From Hymenobacter artigasi (GTDB lineage: Bacteria; Bacteroidota; Bacteroidia; Cytophagales; Hymenobacteraceae): a DNA stretch of 64,000 nucleotides. The notes below the pieces were generated by a model. That model had not been told where the DNA came from, did not search any database, and saw only the letters and a program-made list of their open reading frames with translations. Of this stretch, positions 50,102-58,170 are shown piece after piece. Numbering within the stretch: the first letter of the stretch is position 1; the number at the start of each line of letters is the position of its first letter. The stretch covers positions 682,001 through 746,000 of the forward strand of contig NZ_JAAVTK010000001.1 in the NCBI RefSeq assembly GCF_012275535.1. Direction: 5' to 3'. Both the position numbers and the translations under genes were made by a program.

Positions 50102-52546
50102 TTAAATCGTGTAGTCGCCTTCGTAGTCGGCGGCTTTGTGCATTTGGTTCAGGTTCAAATCGGCGTCGTCGTCCTCCTCGTGGTAGCTCTCGTCGTAGTG
50201 CCGGATGAGGGCGTTGGTGCTCACGTCATCCTTGCCGTGCTCAAATGTTACGAGCAGCGCGGGCAGCAGAATCAGGTTCGAGAAGTTGGTTATTAACAGC
50301 GAAGCCGACATTAGCATTCCTAACGCCTTAGTGCCACCGAACTCGCTGAATGCGAAGATGCTGAAACCCACGAACAGTACGATGCTGGTGTATATCATGC
50401 TGGTGCCCGCTTCGCTCAGCGTCACGGATATGGCTTCGCGCACCCGACCACCGTTCAGGGCCATTTCCTGGCGGAATTTGGCCAGCAAATGGATGGAGTT
50501 ATCCCCATCAATCCCCAGCGCAATCACGAAAATCAGAGCCGTGCTGGGCTTTAGCGCGATGTTGAAATAGCCCATGATGCCGGCCGTGAGAATCAGCGTG
50601 ACGGCATTCGGTATCAACGCGAAAAAGACGGTTTTTACGGAGCGGAACAGTAGCAGCACCACCAGGCCCACCAGCCCGAAGGCCATAAACAGGCTATCGC
50701 GCAGGGTGTGAATGACGTACTCGTTGCCCTTGGTGAAGATGATGGTGGTGCCCGTGGGGCGGATATCCATGCCCGTGCCCTTGAAGATGCGATTCATCTC
50801 CGGGATGATTTTCGTGTTCATCAGCGTGTCCAGGTTCTGGGAGCCGATGTCGGCGATTTTCAGGCTGATGCGGGCCTTCTGGCCGGTGCTGTCGGCGAAG
50901 GAGCGCAGGAGCTTGCTGTTCATGCCCGCGCCCGTGGCGGCACTCTTGGAGTTGGCCAGGGCACTGAGAATGAAGTTTTTCTCCGAATTATCGGGCAGGC
51001 GGAAGAAGCGGGGGTCGCCGTTGTAAAAGGCCTGGGTGCTGGCCTTGAGGAAAGTAACCAGGCTAACGGGCGGCGACAACTCCGGCTGCGTTCGCAGGTA
51101 CTTCTCGAACTGGTCGATTTTCTCCAGGTTTCTCAGCTTGAACAGGCCTTTTTTCTTGTGGGTATCGACTTCGAATTCCAGCGGCATCACGCCATTGAAA
51201 TGGCTTTCGAAAAAGGCCAAATCGGAGTTTACGGAGCTTTTCTTGGGCAGGTCGTCCACCATATACGACACCGACTCAATGCGCGAAATGCCGATGGCCG
51301 CCCCGGCTACCAGCACCAGCGCCGCGAGGTAAACCGTGCCGCGCCGGTCGAGCACGAGGTGGTCGAAAAACTCCAGCAGCTTGGTAAGGGGCGCGGCGTC
51401 GAGGTGCTCCAGTTGCTTGGGCGTGGGCGGCGGCAGGAAGGTGAAAGCGGCCGGAATCAGGATGAAGCTGATGATGAAGGCCGCGAAAATATTGATGGTG
51501 GCCACCAGCCCGAACTGGTAGAGAATGGCGATATCAGTGAAGGCAAACACGATGAAGCCGATGGCCGTGGTCGTGTTGTTCATGAGCGTGACAAGTCCGA
51601 TTTTGCGGATTACCCGCGTCATGGCCAGCATCTGATTGCCCGATTTTCGGTAGTCGTAGTGGTAGCGGCTTAGCAGGTAGGTGCAGTTCGGGATGCCGAT
51701 AACGATGATAATACTGGGAATCAGGCCGGTGAGCAGGTTGATTTTGAAGCCCAGCAGCACAATTGAGCCAATGCACCACACCACGGTGATGCCCACCACA
51801 ATGAGCGGAAACAGCACCGCCGACCACGTCCGGAAGAAGGCCAGCAGCGTGATGCCGGTCACAATCATGGCCAGAATGGTGAAGAATTTCATCTCCCCAG
51901 CCACCTTACTGGTCATGGTGGAGCGCACGTAGGGCAGGCCGGCGTAGTGCAGCTTGATGCCCGTTTTCTTCTCAAACTGCCCGGAAAAGCCCAGAATCTG
52001 GTTCATCACCGCCTGCCGCTTCGACGAGTTCAGGTACTTCGGGTCCATCGTGAGAGCCAGCAGTGTGGCCCCGGTATTGGGGCTGATGAGTTGGCCTTTG
52101 TAGAACTCCACGCTGTTCACTACCCGCATCAGGCTGTCGAGCTCCTTCTGGCTGCGGGGCGGGTTTTTGAAGATGGGCGCGGCCTTGAAGCTGTTATTTG
52201 CCGTGTCTTTGGTAATATTCAGGAGCTTGCTCACACTGAGCACGCCGTTCACGCCTTCTATTTTGGCGAGGGTATCGGTGAGCAGGCGGAACTCATTGAA
52301 GTTACCCAGCTTGTATACCGAGCTGTCCTGCAGGCCGATAACCAGCACGTTGCCATCCTCCCCAAACGTGCGCTTGAACTGCCGGAAATAGAGCATGTCC
52401 GGGTCCTTCTCGCTCACCACCTGGGCAAAGTCGTAGGTCATTTCCACGTCTTTGGCCTTGTAAGCCATGAAAACGGTGATGACGGCCAGTACCGCAATCA
52501 GCGAAAGACGAAACCGGATGATGAATAAGGCGAGATGTTGCCACAT
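50102..52546 (-). CDS. MMPL/RND-type exporter
   Basis: This 814-residue protein has two blocks of six membrane helices, each with a large extracytoplasmic loop, the RND/MMPL plan. The first helix is at residues 8-27 (LFIIRFRLSLIAVLAVIT); the first porter loop has YDFAQVVSEKDPDMLYFRQF. GIPNCTYLLSRYHYDYRKSGN and LGIDGDNSIHLLAKFRQEMALNGG are the proton-relay/cytoplasmic motifs between helices of each half, the latter including the Asp expected to carry protons. It exports hydrophobic compounds, probably lipids. The start MWQHLALF at 52546 is set by the -7 box at 52572-52565. Confidence 0.88.
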   Translation of the reverse strand: MWQHLALFIIRFRLSLIAVLAVITVFMAYKAKDVEMTYDFAQVVSEKDPDMLYFRQFKRTFGEDGNVLVIGLQDSSVYKLGNFNEFRLLTDTLAKIEGVNGVLSVSKLLNITKDTANNSFKAAPIFKNPPRSQKELDSLMRVVNSVEFYKGQLISPNTGATLLALTMDPKYLNSSKRQAVMNQILGFSGQFEKKTGIKLHYAGLPYVRSTMTSKVAGEMKFFTILAMIVTGITLLAFFRTWSAVLFPLIVVGITVVWCIGSIVLLGFKINLLTGLIPSIIIVIGIPNCTYLLSRYHYDYRKSGNQMLAMTRVIRKIGLVTLMNNTTTAIGFIVFAFTDIAILYQFGLVATINIFAAFIISFILIPAAFTFLPPPTPKQLEHLDAAPLTKLLEFFDHLVLDRRGTVYLAALVLVAGAAIGISRIESVSYMVDDLPKKSSVNSDLAFFESHFNGVMPLEFEVDTHKKKGLFKLRNLEKIDQFEKYLRTQPELSPPVSLVTFLKASTQAFYNGDPRFFRLPDNSEKNFILSALANSKSAATGAGMNSKLLRSFADSTGQKARISLKIADIGSQNLDTLMNTKIIPEMNRIFKGTGMDIRPTGTTIIFTKGNEYVIHTLRDSLFMAFGLVGLVVLLLFRSVKTVFFALIPNAVTLILTAGIMGYFNIALKPSTALIFVIALGIDGDNSIHLLAKFRQEMALNGGRVREAISVTLSEAGTSMIYTSIVLFVGFSIFAFSEFGGTKALGMLMSASLLITNFSNLILLPALLVTFEHGKDDVSTNALIRHYDESYHEEDDDADLNLNQMHKAADYEGDYTI

Positions 52547-52564
52547 AAATTCCTTGTAAAGAGG

Positions 52565-52572
52565 CAAAGTTA
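52565..52572 (-). promoter_or_regulatory. candidate -7 box of the MMPL gene
   Basis: TAACTTTG on the minus strand matches TAnnTTTG and ends 18 bases before the ATG. The -33 position falls in a palindrome and shows no TTG. Confidence 0.4.
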
Positions 52573-52582
52573 CGTAACGGAC

Positions 52583-52669
52583 GTAGGGGCGGGGCTTGTC
52601 CCCGCCCACCGGGCGCGCCGTTTTCCCTGATTTCGTTCTACGACGGGCGGGGACAAGCCCCGCCCCTAC
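52583..52669. repeat. palindrome, 25-base arms, GTAGGGGCGGGGCTTGTCC family
   Basis: Arms 52583-52607 and 52645-52669 are exact reverse complements (25 of 25). The GGGGCTTGTCCCC core is shared with the palindrome at 6413. It lies directly upstream of the MMPL -7 box and downstream of the GlyRS terminator. Confidence 0.95.
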
Positions 52670-52673
52670 ATGC

Positions 52674-52708
52674 AAAAAGCCCCGGTTCCTTGCCGGAACC
52701 GAGGCTTT
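52674..52708 (-). terminator. terminator after glyS
   Basis: The minus-strand stem AAAGCCTCGGTTCC/GGAACCGGGGCTTT is followed by a T-run. It lies 22 bases past the glycyl-tRNA synthetase stop. Confidence 0.88.
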
Positions 52709-52729
52709 CTACGTTAAAAAAAGCGGCTC

Positions 52730-54232
52730 TTACAGCTGCTCGAAGATGCGGCGGAAGCTTACGGCCTCGCCGATGTAGGCGCGCAGCTCCGAAATCGGCA
52801 TGCGGGTTTGCTCGCGGGAGTCGCGGTGGCGCACGGTCACGGTTTCGTCCTCTAGCGTCTGGCCGTCGACCACGATGCAGAAGGGTGTGCCGATGAGGTC
52901 CTGGCGGGTGTAGCGCTTGCCGATGGCGTCGCGCTCCTCCAGCACGAGGCGGAAATCGAACTTCAGGGCGTCGAAGATTTCCTGGGCCTTCTCGGGCATG
53001 CCGTCTTTGCGGACGAGCGGGAAAATAGCGGCTTTCACCGGAGCTACGGCGGGGTGTAGCTTCAGCACGGTGCGGGTTTTAGTGGTCTGGGCGTCGCCCT
53101 CCCCTTCCGTGATGGTTTCCTCCTGATAGGCGTTGCAGAGCGTGGCCAGGAACAGGCGGTCGGCGCCCACCGAAGTTTCCACCACGAAGGGCACGTAGTT
53201 GCCGTAGGCTTTGCCGGTGGCCGGGTCAATGTCGGCGTCGAAGTACTGCTGCTTTTTGCGGCTCAGGTTCTGGTGCTGGGTCAGGTCGAAGTCGCCGCGC
53301 GAGTGAATGCCTTCCATTTCCTTGAAGCCGAAAGGGAATTCATACTCGATATCGACGGCGGCCTTGGCGTAGTGGGCCAGCTTGTCGTGGTCGTGGAAGC
53401 GCAGCTTGGCGGCGGGCAGGCCCAGCGCCTCGTGAAATTTGCGGCGCGAGGCTTTCCAGGTGTCGTACCACTCGCCTTCGGTGCCGGGGCGCACGAAGAA
53501 TTGCATCTCCATCTGCTCAAACTCCCGCATTCGGAAGATGAACTGGCGGGCCACAATCTCGTTCCGGAAGGCTTTGCCAATCTGGGCGATGCCAAACGGA
53601 ACCTTCATGCGGGCCGATTTCTGCACGTTCAGGAAGTTCACGAAAATGCCCTGGGCGGTTTCGGGGCGCAGGTACACGGGCGGCGCGTCCGAGTCCACGG
53701 CCGAGCCCTGGGTGGAAAACATCAGGTTGAACTGGCGCACTTCGGTCCAGTTGCCGGTTTTGGAAACGGGGCAGAGAATTTTCTCATTGATGATGAGTTC
53801 GCGCACGCCGGCCAGGTCGTTGGCCGTGAGCAGGCGGCCCATCTCGGCCGTCAGGGCCGCACCGCGGGCGGGGTCGCCGGCGTTTTCGTACTCGGCGGCT
53901 TTCTCTTCGAGCAGCACGTCGGCGCGGTAGCGCTTTTTGCTGTCGAGGTTATCAATCAGCGGGTCGTTGAAGCCAGCGATGTGGCCGCTGGCCTCCCAGG
54001 TGCGCGGGTCCATAAAAATGGCCGCGTCGATGCCCACCACGTTGCCGTTGAGCTGGGTCATGGCTTCCCACCACAGGCGCTTGAGGTTATTTTTCAGCTC
54101 CACGCCGTTGGGACCGTAGTCGTACACGGCGGCTAGGCCATCATATATTTCCGATGACTGGAATACGAAGCCGTATTCCTTGGCGTGGGCCACAATATCC
54201 TTAAGCTGGGTGGTTTCGATTGCTGGGTTCAT
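52730..54232 (-). CDS. glyS: glycine--tRNA ligase (alpha2 type)
   Basis: This 500-residue class II synthetase is the single-chain, dimeric type. Motif 1 region YGFVFQSSEIYDGLAAVYDYGPNGVEL starts at residue 21, motif 2 is near IGKAFRNEIVARQFIFRMREFEQMEMQF, and motif 3 holds SVGADRLFLATLC. The C-terminal anticodon domain (APVKAAIFPLVRKDG, DAIGKRYTRQDLIGTPF) is complete. The ATG at 54232 is chosen; a GTG two codons upstream is possible. It charges tRNA-Gly with glycine. Confidence 0.95.
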   Translation of the reverse strand: MNPAIETTQLKDIVAHAKEYGFVFQSSEIYDGLAAVYDYGPNGVELKNNLKRLWWEAMTQLNGNVVGIDAAIFMDPRTWEASGHIAGFNDPLIDNLDSKKRYRADVLLEEKAAEYENAGDPARGAALTAEMGRLLTANDLAGVRELIINEKILCPVSKTGNWTEVRQFNLMFSTQGSAVDSDAPPVYLRPETAQGIFVNFLNVQKSARMKVPFGIAQIGKAFRNEIVARQFIFRMREFEQMEMQFFVRPGTEGEWYDTWKASRRKFHEALGLPAAKLRFHDHDKLAHYAKAAVDIEYEFPFGFKEMEGIHSRGDFDLTQHQNLSRKKQQYFDADIDPATGKAYGNYVPFVVETSVGADRLFLATLCNAYQEETITEGEGDAQTTKTRTVLKLHPAVAPVKAAIFPLVRKDGMPEKAQEIFDALKFDFRLVLEERDAIGKRYTRQDLIGTPFCIVVDGQTLEDETVTVRHRDSREQTRMPISELRAYIGEAVSFRRIFEQL

Positions 54233-54293
54233 ACCCACAAAAGTAGGCCGATGCGGCGGAAGCTGAAACTTGTGCGTAGAAGGCGCGTCCGAC

Positions 54294-54395
54294 TGTCATC
54301 CTGAGCGCCGCGAAGGACCTTATACCCAAAGAACTATTTGCAGATTACAAGCGGCGCAGGCGTGATAAAGTCCTTCGCGGCGCTCAGGATGACAG
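54294..54395. repeat. palindrome, 25-base arms, CTGTCATCCTGAGCGCCGCG family
   Basis: Arms 54294-54318 and 54371-54395 are exact reverse complements (25 of 25), with a weaker continuation into CCTTATA. This family, often translated as HPERSEG and LRCAQDD in misannotated proteins, recurs at 56637. It lies in the divergent spacer between glyS and the phosphate transporter. Confidence 0.95.
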
Positions 54396-54439
54396 ACGCC
54401 ATCACAATTCGGTAACATAGCCGCCCCGGGCCATCTCCC

Positions 54440-54447
54440 TACCTTTG
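54440..54447 (+). promoter_or_regulatory. candidate -7 box of the phosphate transporter gene
   Basis: TACCTTTG matches TAnnTTTG exactly, 40 bases before the ATG at 54487. No clear -33 TTG. Confidence 0.45.
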
Positions 54448-54486
54448 ACCCATGATTCAACCTAATTACCCACCAACCCCCTCTTT

Positions 54487-55890
54487 ATGTTTGGTTTAGA
54501 ACCCCACGTGCTGCTGCTTCTCGGCGTGTGCCTGCTGGCCGCCTGCGCGTTCGAGTTCGTGAATGGCTTCCACGACACGGCCAACGCCGTGGCTACCGTT
54601 ATCTATACCAACGCGTTGCGGCCCTGGGTCGCCGTGGTCTGGTCGGCTTTCTGGAACTTCATCGGCGTGTTTGCCGGCGGCATTGGCGTGGCCATGGGCA
54701 TTGTGTATTTGCTGCCCGTCGAGAGCCTGGTCGATGCCAACGTGTACCACGGCATTGCCATGGTGGGCGCGCTCATCCTGGCCGCCATTATCTGGAACGT
54801 AGGTACCTGGTACTACGGCATTCCGGCTTCCAGCTCGCACGCGCTTATCGGCTCCATTCTGGGCGTGGGCATTGCGTATTCGCTGCTGCCCGAGTCGCGC
54901 GGCACGGCCGTAAACTGGTCCAAAGCCGGCGAAACGGGCATTGCCCTGCTGGTGGGCCCGCTGCTGGGCTTTGCGCTCACCATCGGCATGATGTTCCTGT
55001 TCAAGCGCTTTGCGCCCAGCAAGGCCATCTTCAAGGAGCCGCACAAGCGCAAGCCCCCGCCCATCTGGATTCGCCTGCTGCTCATCACCACCTGCACGCT
55101 GGTAAGCTTCTTCCACGGCTCCAACGACGGGCAGAAGGGCGTGGGCCTGGTCATGCTCATTCTGATTGGCATCGTGCCCTTCCGCTTTGCCCTCGACGAA
55201 AGCAAAAACCCGCTCGACCTGCGCGATTCGCTGGGCAAGGTGGAGTACGTTATCAGCCGCGTAAACCGCGCCGAGCTTAGCCCTGCCGACCAGAAAAGCC
55301 TGGCCGAAATTCAGGAGAAAACGGCCGACCTCGACCGCATTTTTGCCGGCAAAACCGACATCAAGCAGTTGCCCCAGCAAACCCGCTTTGAAATCCGTCG
55401 CGACGTGCTGCTGCTCACCAACCGCGCCAAGAAGCTCCTCGGCTCCGAAAAAGTAAGCCTGAGCACGGCCGACCGCAAAAGCTACGACGATGCCTCCAAG
55501 GAGATGAAAACCTTCACTGACTATGCCCCCTGGTGGGTGCTGCTGATGGTGAGCCTCTCACTGGCCTGCGGCACCATGATTGGCTGGCAGCGCATCGTAA
55601 AAACCATCGGTGAGCGCATCGGCAAGGAGCACCTGAGCTACGCCCAGGGTGCCTCTTCGGAGCTGGTAGCTGCCCTGATGATTGGCTCCTCTACCTGGCT
55701 CAACCTGCCCTCGTCTACCACGCACGTGCTCACTTCGAGCATCGCGGGCAGCATGGTGGCCAGCCGTGGCGTGAAGAACATCAACCCCGGCATGGTGCGC
55801 AACATTGCCCTGGCCTGGGTGCTCACCCTGCCGGTTACCATGGTACTCTCGGGCCTGCTCTTTCTGCTATTCCGCGCAGTGCTGGGCTAG
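54487..55890 (+). CDS. inorganic phosphate transporter (Pit family)
   Basis: This 467-residue membrane protein imports phosphate with metal ions using the proton gradient. About ten helices are predicted. The two inverted repeat halves carry the Pit signature: GFHDTANAVATVIYTNAL near residue 24 and FFHGSNDGQKGVG near residue 215; GIPASSSHALIGSILGVG and PSSTTHVLTSSIAGSMV are the paired re-entrant loops. A soluble domain between the halves (about 240-335, with AELSPADQKSLAEIQEKTADLDR) is typical of longer bacterial Pit proteins. No PhoU-like gene is adjacent. Confidence 0.93.
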   Translation: MFGLEPHVLLLLGVCLLAACAFEFVNGFHDTANAVATVIYTNALRPWVAVVWSAFWNFIGVFAGGIGVAMGIVYLLPVESLVDANVYHGIAMVGALILAAIIWNVGTWYYGIPASSSHALIGSILGVGIAYSLLPESRGTAVNWSKAGETGIALLVGPLLGFALTIGMMFLFKRFAPSKAIFKEPHKRKPPPIWIRLLLITTCTLVSFFHGSNDGQKGVGLVMLILIGIVPFRFALDESKNPLDLRDSLGKVEYVISRVNRAELSPADQKSLAEIQEKTADLDRIFAGKTDIKQLPQQTRFEIRRDVLLLTNRAKKLLGSEKVSLSTADRKSYDDASKEMKTFTDYAPWWVLLMVSLSLACGTMIGWQRIVKTIGERIGKEHLSYAQGASSELVAALMIGSSTWLNLPSSTTHVLTSSIAGSMVASRGVKNINPGMVRNIALAWVLTLPVTMVLSGLLFLLFRAVLG

Positions 55891-55912
55891 CAAGCCTAAC
55901 CAGCCAAAACAC

Positions 55913-55947
55913 AAAAAAGGCTGTCTCATAATGAGACAGCCTTTTTT
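55913..55947 (+). terminator. 16-bp terminator after the phosphate transporter gene
   Basis: AAAAAAGGCTGTCTCA and its exact complement flank a three-base loop and are followed by T. It would also work on the minus strand. Confidence 0.92.
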
Positions 55948-56025
55948 ATTGGCAAGCAGGAATAGTAATGACCCATTTTGGGCCAGCCGTCCAGAAACGG
56001 GGATAAACGCCCCGCTTTCATTCAC

Positions 56026-56068
56026 TTATCCACTTATCCACAGCTGAAAACAGTCGGAATGTGGATAA
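56026..56068. other. small DnaA-box cluster
   Basis: TTATCCACT (56026-56034) overlaps TTATCCACA (56034-56042), a perfect consensus box, and TGTGGATAA (56060-56068) is a perfect box on the minus strand. Three boxes in 43 bases sit at the 3' edge of the 56076 gene, about 1.5 kb from the main cluster. Confidence 0.8.
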
Positions 56069-56075
56069 GCCGGCC

Positions 56076-56561
56076 TTACTTAGGCCACTGCACTTCCATG
56101 TCGTCGTTGATAAACACGCCGAAGTTGACGAACTGCAGCTCGCCTTCTTCGAAGTATAAGTCAATCATCGACTTCTCGTAGGACAGGCGGATGGCGCCTT
56201 CCTCCATGGTTTCCAGCTCGGGCGTGGCCTGGCCGTGGCGCTCCATGAGGGCCTTCACCTGGTCCACACTCTGGCCGTAGATGGCCTCGCCGTAGAGGCG
56301 CATGCTGGGGTTGTCAGTTTCGATGCAGCTCAGGCGGAAGTCGTCTTCGCGGTCGAAGTACAGCGAGAGCAGGTAGTCTTCTTCGTGGTAGTTCCAGGCC
56401 TGGTGCTCAAAGTCGTCGTCGTCGTCGGACTCTTCAATTTCCTCGGGCTCGCCCACGAGGGTGCGCACTTCGTCCATGGTAGCGCCGAAGCGCAACGGGC
56501 CCATGCCGGTGCCCAGAATAATTTCGTTTTCCTCGATACTGGAGGGTTGGGGAGTGCTCAT
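56076..56561 (-). CDS. acidic hypothetical protein between the two DnaA-box clusters
   Basis: This 161-residue soluble protein starts MSTPQPSSIEENEIILGTG at 56561; the longer frame upstream is translated repeat and is rejected. It is strongly acidic (EEIEESDDDDDFEH around residues 50-63) with alternating beta strands (FRLSCIETDN, LSYEKSMIDLYFEEGELQFVNFG). I recognise no family. A TACCTTTG box 25 bases upstream (56594-56587) gives a good promoter match. Its place between two DnaA-box groups is interesting but gives no functional proof. Confidence 0.7.
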   Translation of the reverse strand: MSTPQPSSIEENEIILGTGMGPLRFGATMDEVRTLVGEPEEIEESDDDDDFEHQAWNYHEEDYLLSLYFDREDDFRLSCIETDNPSMRLYGEAIYGQSVDQVKALMERHGQATPELETMEEGAIRLSYEKSMIDLYFEEGELQFVNFGVFINDDMEVQWPK

Positions 56562-56586
56562 GCGGGTTGGGGTGAAGGGTAGTAAG

Positions 56587-56594
56587 CAAAGGTA
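56587..56594 (-). promoter_or_regulatory. candidate -7 box of the acidic protein gene
   Basis: TACCTTTG on the minus strand, 25 bases before the ATG at 56561. No -33 TTG at the expected spacing. Confidence 0.45.
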
Positions 56595-56636
56595 GTTGTT
56601 GGTGCCTGGTTGTTGGTGCCTAGTGCTTGGTTGTTG

Positions 56637-56743
56637 CCTGTCATCCTGAGCGCAGCGAAGGACCTTATCGGGTCGAAACGATTTGCGGTAAACCCAAACG
56701 AAGCAGCCGTGATAAGGTCCTTCGCTGCGCTCAGGATGACAGG
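56637..56743. repeat. palindrome, 33-base arms, CCTGTCATCCTGAGCGCAGC family
   Basis: Arms 56637-56669 and 56711-56743 are exact reverse complements (33 of 33). Same family as 54294 and the inner pair at 46156. It fills the spacer between the DUF4385 gene and the acidic protein gene. A tandem of TTGTTGGTGCCT (56596 and 56611) lies just upstream. Confidence 0.96.
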
Positions 56744-56745
56744 GA

Positions 56746-57240
56746 TTACTTCCCGTACTTTTCCACAAACGCCTCCTTCTGCCTAATGTATTCCGGGTGG
56801 GCCTTGGCCTCGTCCCACTTGCGCTTGAAAATGGCGGCGGCTTCTACTTTATCCACATCGGGGTGGGGATTACGGGGCAATTCGGCCCGGCCGTGGGCAC
56901 CGCTCTGGCCTTTTTTGTCGGCTGGTACGGGGCCGGCGTACTTCTTGCCGCCGGCGTGGTTGGCGTAGCGCCGGGCCCGGGTGAAGCCCATCTGGATGAA
57001 TTTGCGGGCCATGTCGGCTCCCACAAAGTCGTGGGCCTTCAAATAAGCCTCAAACAGGCCGTAAATCGTTTCGGACGACTCATGGGCCGCCGCCGCGTCT
57101 TTGAAGCGCCAGTGGGGCAGGATTTCGGCCTTGTAGGGCTGCACCAGCAGCACGCCCTGCTCGCCCCGGCCTACGCGGTAAAGCTCGGGGTGCTGGCGGA
57201 AATCAACGGAGTGGAAATCGAGGGTGTAATCGAACGGCAT
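56746..57240 (-). CDS. DUF4385 protein
   Basis: This 164-residue soluble protein starts MPFDYTLDFHSVDFRQHPELYRVGRGEQGVLLVQPYK, the DUF4385 signature, and continues with EILPHWRFKDAAAAHESSETIYGLFEAYLKAHDFVGADMARKFIQMGFTRARRYANHAGGKKY. Many conserved Trp, Tyr and His suggest nucleic-acid or metal binding, but the family has no known function. The C-terminus is Lys-rich. It is the gene immediately left of the main DnaA-box cluster, read away from it. The start at 57240 drops an implausible 16-residue leader. Confidence 0.88.
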   Translation of the reverse strand: MPFDYTLDFHSVDFRQHPELYRVGRGEQGVLLVQPYKAEILPHWRFKDAAAAHESSETIYGLFEAYLKAHDFVGADMARKFIQMGFTRARRYANHAGGKKYAGPVPADKKGQSGAHGRAELPRNPHPDVDKVEAAAIFKRKWDEAKAHPEYIRQKEAFVEKYGK

Positions 57241-57439
57241 GGGGATAAGACCTGGGGCTTTGTGCATAACCCATACGGATTCGCGCAAAAACCGAAACGC
57301 CCGCTTTCAAGAAATCACGAAACCCGGCGCTTGATTTTTTTCGTCGGCTGGCTTTTTAGCGGTGGGCCTGATTTCCTTTTTCCCCTCGGCACTCAAATTT
57401 TCAAAGCGCACTCCAACCCTTGAGCAAGGACAAAATCCT

Positions 57440-57957
57440 TTTCGAGTTTTCCCCACTTTTATTTTTTGATTAAATTTTTTTCTAAAAGACTCTTTTTATT
57501 TCCACTCATTAGGTCGGTTGATAAGTGGAAAAGTAGGCGAGGTTATCCACGCTGGGGATAACGTGGGGGTAATACCGGTTTTATCCACGGGCTATACACC
57601 GGCATTGTGGAAAACAAGACGCTGTTTTATAATACGTTGGGTGGATTTTCAACATGTCCACCACGTTTCCACATTTTTGTTATCCCCTGAAAAAGCACGG
57701 TGTGGGAAGGCGTTTTCTCCGGGGGAAGTTATCCACGGTTATCCCCACCCGGTTTGCCCTGTGCGGGCAGCCTGCCAGCCAAAAAAACTTCTACCCCACT
57801 TATCCCCGCGCTGCCGGGCTGTTTCCCCCAGGTTATCCCCGAAATCATCCCCACGGCAAAAGCAATGTGGAAAAGCCCGTGGAAAACCGGGGGATTACGA
57901 CTGAAAAGCGCGCTCAGTAACTGGAAAAAGCGTTTAGTTATCCACTAATGTGGAAAA
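57440..57957. other. candidate chromosomal replication origin (oriC)
   Basis: Boxes of the type TTATCCAC or TTATCCCC, in both strands: 57543-57551, 57553-57561 (minus), 57581-57589, 57680-57688, 57729-57737, 57739-57747, 57800-57808, 57833-57841, and 57938-57946; weaker TGTGGAAAA boxes at 57606-57614, 57866-57874 and 57949-57957. On the left, 57455-57500 is an AT-rich stretch of the kind that unwinds at origins. No gene overlaps it. mnmG, which is next to oriC in many bacteria, lies 3.2 kb to the right. Confidence 0.75.
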
Positions 57958-58107
57958 GCAAGGGTGTTTGGCGTGTTTTTGAACGGTCAGAAATAGAAGG
58001 GCCGGTGGAGTTCTGCACCGACCTAAAATGGCTTAGTAGCCCGATAGCCCGCATCGAAAGGCTGTAAAAGCCCCGCATTAGCGGTCGGCGGAGGTGCACC
58101 AGCGAAC

Positions 58108-58142
58108 GAAAAAACGCGGAGCTGCCCGGCCGGCAGCTCCGC
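58108..58142 (-). terminator. terminator after the lipoprotein gene
   Basis: GCGGAGCTGCC and its exact complement flank five bases; on the minus strand six T follow. It lies 28 bases past the stop of the 58171 gene. Confidence 0.85.
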
Positions 58143-58170
58143 CACAAAGAGTAAAAAGGAAACGGAAAGG

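Larger units (their letters stand above)
57241..58170. other. gene-free region holding the candidate replication origin
   Basis: There are 930 bases without a supported gene. The part 57440-57960 carries the DnaA-box cluster and AT-rich stretch described separately. The rest (57961-58107) is unremarkable, ending in the terminator of the next gene. Frames here are short and have no features. Confidence 0.85.

Noticed and set aside
50100..50200. A tRNA-like GGTTCAAATC sequence
   Set aside because: It lies inside the MMPL gene, and no cloverleaf can be drawn around it.
54238..54238. GTG start two codons upstream of the GlyRS ATG
   Set aside because: Possible but adds only two residues; ATG preferred.
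56562..56768. N-terminal extension of the acidic protein frame containing HPERSEGP and LRCAQDD
   Set aside because: This is translation of the GTCATCCTGAGC palindrome, a well-known artefact in annotated proteins.
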